A stretch of DNA of 64,000 nt. It comes from CAZDIO01 sp964505555. GTDB lineage: Bacteria; Bdellovibrionota_C; UBA2361; SZUA-149; CAZDIO01. Every line of letters begins with the position of its first letter. The stretch's first letter is position 1. The translations under genes were made by a program, and so were the position numbers. The stretch spans positions 1 to 64,000 of the forward strand of contig CAZDIO010000067.1 of the NCBI GenBank assembly GCA_964505555.1. Direction: 5' to 3'. The notes beneath the pieces were generated by a model that was given only the letters and a program-made list of their open reading frames with translations, was not told the DNA's origin and did no database searches. Below are positions 61,999-64,000 of this stretch, piece by piece.

Positions 61999-62793
61999 GT
62001 GCAAACAGCATTAATCACAGGAGCATCCGCCGGCATTGGTCGCGAGTATGCAATAGAGTTAGGACTTACTCACCAATATAATCTTGTTCTCGTCGCACGA
62101 AGAAAGGAACGATTAGAGTCCTTAAAGGAGGAGATTCAAAGGGAAGCTCGTTTGCAGAATGCTCAGGTTCCCACCGTTACGATCATTGATGCCGATCTTC
62201 GAAAGGAAACGGAGCGCTCTCGAGTTATCACTCTCCTTCAAGCCTCATCAATTGAGATTGATCTTCTGGTAAATAACGCCGGATATGGCTCGCTTGGGGG
62301 ATTTGCAAAAAGTAATCTCGATTGGGAGATTAATATGGTCGAATTAAACTGTATCGCCCCTCTTCACTTTTGTAGGCACTTTCTTCCCCGCATGCAGGAG
62401 AGAAAAAAAGGAGCTATTATTAATGTCTGTTCGACTATCTCCTTCCAACCCTTTCCGTATATGGCCACATACGGAGCCACAAAGGCCTTTCTCTTAAGTC
62501 TGAGTCTTGCTCTTGCGGCTGAAGGAAGAAGATACAACGTCTTTGTTCTTGCCCACTGCCCAGGTCCTACGGAGAGTGAGTTTCACACCGTCGCTGGCTT
62601 AGGAGAAAAGCTCAGTTACCTTCCGGGAATGACAGCAAAAGACGCCGTAACAGAGGCGCTCAGAGCGCTCAAACGTAACAAGCGGCTGATCATCAACGGG
62701 CGGCTAAATCGTTTTCTTGCCAAAGTCTCCTATTTTTTAACACCCTCTATCGCCTCACGAGTAGTGGGATTTGTCATGAAGAAGCACGAGTAG
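61999..62793 (+). CDS. short-chain dehydrogenase/reductase
   Basis: A classical SDR of 264 residues. The NAD(P)-binding TGASAGIGREYA is at about 7-18, the basic RRKERL after the second strand suggests NADP preference, and NNAGYGSLG lies at about 93-101. Catalytic Ser is in ICSTISF-like sequence, and the Tyr/Lys pair in YGATKAF (about 158-164). The C-terminal hydrophobic region resembles SDRs that work on lipids or long-chain ketones. Start is GTG with GGAAG upstream. The substrate is unknown. Confidence 0.88.
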   Translation: MQTALITGASAGIGREYAIELGLTHQYNLVLVARRKERLESLKEEIQREARLQNAQVPTVTIIDADLRKETERSRVITLLQASSIEIDLLVNNAGYGSLGGFAKSNLDWEINMVELNCIAPLHFCRHFLPRMQERKKGAIINVCSTISFQPFPYMATYGATKAFLLSLSLALAAEGRRYNVFVLAHCPGPTESEFHTVAGLGEKLSYLPGMTAKDAVTEALRALKRNKRLIINGRLNRFLAKVSYFLTPSIASRVVGFVMKKHE

Positions 62794-62906
62794 GAACAAC
62801 AAGCTTGACCCCTCAGAATAATCAAGCTATTTGCAGGCAAAAAATTACCTTTACAGCTTCAGGCAATGAAAGCTCCAAGCTTTAGAAACTCTCAGGGATA
62901 GAAACA

Positions 62907-63827
62907 ATGGTTACAAAGCTCGCCCTTCTTGATGAAAACCGAAGAAAGAACTACGCACCAACTTTTCTTGGATTAGAAGAGCCTTATACAAAGTTTGAAA
63001 ACGCTGAGATCTGCATTCTTCCTGTCCCTTATGACAAAACGAGCTCCTACCACAAAGGGGCTGACCGGGGGCCAAAAGCGATCCTAGAAGCCTCCACTCA
63101 GGTTGAACTTTACGATATCGAGACCGCTTCAGAGGTTTTTCGCCACGGCATAATTACCCTTGCTCCGATAGAATTTAGTGGCCCCCCAGATGAACACCAT
63201 CAGATCCTAAAAGAAGCTGTGGAGCTCATTCTTAGTTGGGGAAAGTTTCCCCTTGTTCTTGGAGGGGAACACTCCATTTCCTCTGGCATAGTGGCTGGGA
63301 TGGCAAAAAAGTATCAAAACCTCTCCGTACTTCAACTTGATGCTCACGGAGATACAAGAGCTTCTTACCTAGGCTCGCCATATAACCACGCCTGTGTGAT
63401 GGCTCGAGTAAAGGAGCTCTGTCCCGTGGTTCAGGTCGGAATTCGGGCGATTGACCAGGAAGAAGCGCCTGGATTCGACCCAGAGCGAACATTTTTTGCC
63501 TACCAAATCCACGCTCACGGCACAGACACCTCCTGGCAGGACCAGGTCATCGAAACCCTTTCTGCAAACGTCTACGTAACAATCGACCTCGATTGCTTTG
63601 ATAGCTCACTGATGCCCTCAACAGGAACCCCTGAACCTGGGGGACTTTTCTGGCACCAGGTGATGCCACTTCTCTACAAGCTCTCTCGAAGGCGAAAAAT
63701 ATGTGGGTTTGACGTGGTGGAGCTTTTGCCACGACCAGAAAATCCAGCGCCAGACTTTCTTGCCGCAAAGCTCTCCTCTCAATTTTTGAGTTACATTTTT
63801 TCATCAAAAAACATTGTATCTGCATAA
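62907..63827 (+). CDS. speB: agmatinase (ureohydrolase family)
   Basis: Hydrolyses agmatine to putrescine and urea with a dinuclear manganese site. The metal ligands are visible in GGEHSISSG (about residues 118-126), LDAHGDTR (about 144-151) and TIDLDCFDSS (about 225-234). EPGGLFWHQ near the C-terminus is typical of agmatinase and related enzymes. Arginase or guanidinobutyrase activity cannot be excluded by motif alone, but the next gene looks like arginine decarboxylase, which supports agmatinase. Confidence 0.88.
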   Translation: MVTKLALLDENRRKNYAPTFLGLEEPYTKFENAEICILPVPYDKTSSYHKGADRGPKAILEASTQVELYDIETASEVFRHGIITLAPIEFSGPPDEHHQILKEAVELILSWGKFPLVLGGEHSISSGIVAGMAKKYQNLSVLQLDAHGDTRASYLGSPYNHACVMARVKELCPVVQVGIRAIDQEEAPGFDPERTFFAYQIHAHGTDTSWQDQVIETLSANVYVTIDLDCFDSSLMPSTGTPEPGGLFWHQVMPLLYKLSRRRKICGFDVVELLPRPENPAPDFLAAKLSSQFLSYIFSSKNIVSA

Positions 63828-63938
63828 CGCATGTTGTAGATAACGGTGCGAAAAGTAGGATCGACCTACTCTTTGGCATAATTTCAGGTGGCCACATTTT
63901 AGAGCCACTGGCTAACATGGAGGTGAAGATACGAAGGA

Positions 63939-64000
63939 ATGAAAGAGCTTGATCAGTGGACGATTCAGAAGAGCCTCTCCCTTTATGGCATTGAGAACTG
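63939..64000 (+). CDS. speA: start of biosynthetic arginine decarboxylase (partial, cut by window edge)
   Basis: The frame begins MKELDQWTIQKSLSLYGIEN and runs off the window. The pattern W-x-I-x-x-S-x-x-L-Y-x-I-E is the typical N-terminus of SpeA-type arginine decarboxylases, which make agmatine from arginine. Placed just after the agmatinase gene, the two would give the arginine to putrescine route. Only 20 residues are visible. A GGAGGTGA lies upstream but is more distant than ideal. Confidence 0.6.
   Translation, partial: MKELDQWTIQKSLSLYGIEN

Noticed and set aside
1..64000. CRISPR array or cas genes
   Set aside because: No regularly spaced direct repeats and no Cas-like proteins were seen.

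Overview
The window looks like a contiguous piece of a Gram-negative bacterial chromosome of moderate to low GC. Signs of an outer membrane are an LpxL/HtrB-type acyltransferase, several lipobox lipoproteins and an exopolysaccharide cluster. The succinate dehydrogenase has one cytochrome b558-type membrane subunit, miaB is coupled to a bifunctional-nuclease (DUF151) gene, and there is a FapA/DUF342 protein. Together these resemble deltaproteobacterial-like or neighbouring lineages (Desulfobacterota, Bdellovibrionota, SAR324-like). This is an impression from gene content, not a phylogenetic result.

Layout. 0.1-1.2 kb: a PAS/histidine-kinase-like protein on the minus strand. 1.3-7.2 kb: valS-nadC-birA-coaX and a conserved hypothetical. 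7.3-9.7 kb: two SPFH (band 7) genes, the second predicted to be a lipoprotein. 9.7-16.8 kb: a TCA block, mdh-sdhCAB-sucCD, then ndk. 16.8-18.8 kb: rlmN and a YihY membrane protein. 18.9-27.1 kb: an envelope polysaccharide cluster with three glycosyltransferases, a polyprenyl glycosylphosphotransferase, UDP-glucose dehydrogenase, UDP-glucuronate decarboxylase and an epimerase. 27.1-31.1 kb: lepA, lepB, lipB and a metallophosphatase.

31.1-39.2 kb is an integrative element inserted in a tRNA-Met(CAT) gene. An exact 45-bp direct repeat of the tRNA 3' half marks both ends. It carries a tyrosine integrase, an excisionase-like protein, a DUF488-containing two-gene module, an unrecognised 379-aa protein and two hotdog-fold (PaaI-like) proteins. 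Matched pairs of GTGACAA(C/T) repeats lie inside each end, and the non-coding leaders contain boxA-like motifs. 39.5-47.3 kb is further accessory DNA: a divergent receiver-like protein, a DUF1254 remnant, a formylglycine-generating enzyme with its sulfatase, a secreted unknown, and a GC-rich thrombospondin-type-3-repeat lipoprotein.

47.4-52.3 kb holds a methyltransferase, small membrane or soluble hypotheticals, the acyltransferase, a CBS protein and a FapA/DUF342 protein. About 52.5-53.3 kb is an intergenic stretch with no credible gene but many well-paired stems. I regard it as a candidate large structured non-coding RNA. It is followed by a switch-like leader and a 34-codon micro-ORF with a strong Shine-Dalgarno sequence.

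53.6-64.0 kb holds a TraB-family protein, a DUF2231 membrane protein, an accessory patch with a dispersed palindromic repeat, a PduO-type cobalamin adenosyltransferase, and the minus-strand run lipoprotein-miaB-DUF151-TPR. An SDR oxidoreductase follows, then an agmatinase whose downstream neighbour, cut by the window edge, looks like the start of arginine decarboxylase (arginine to putrescine).
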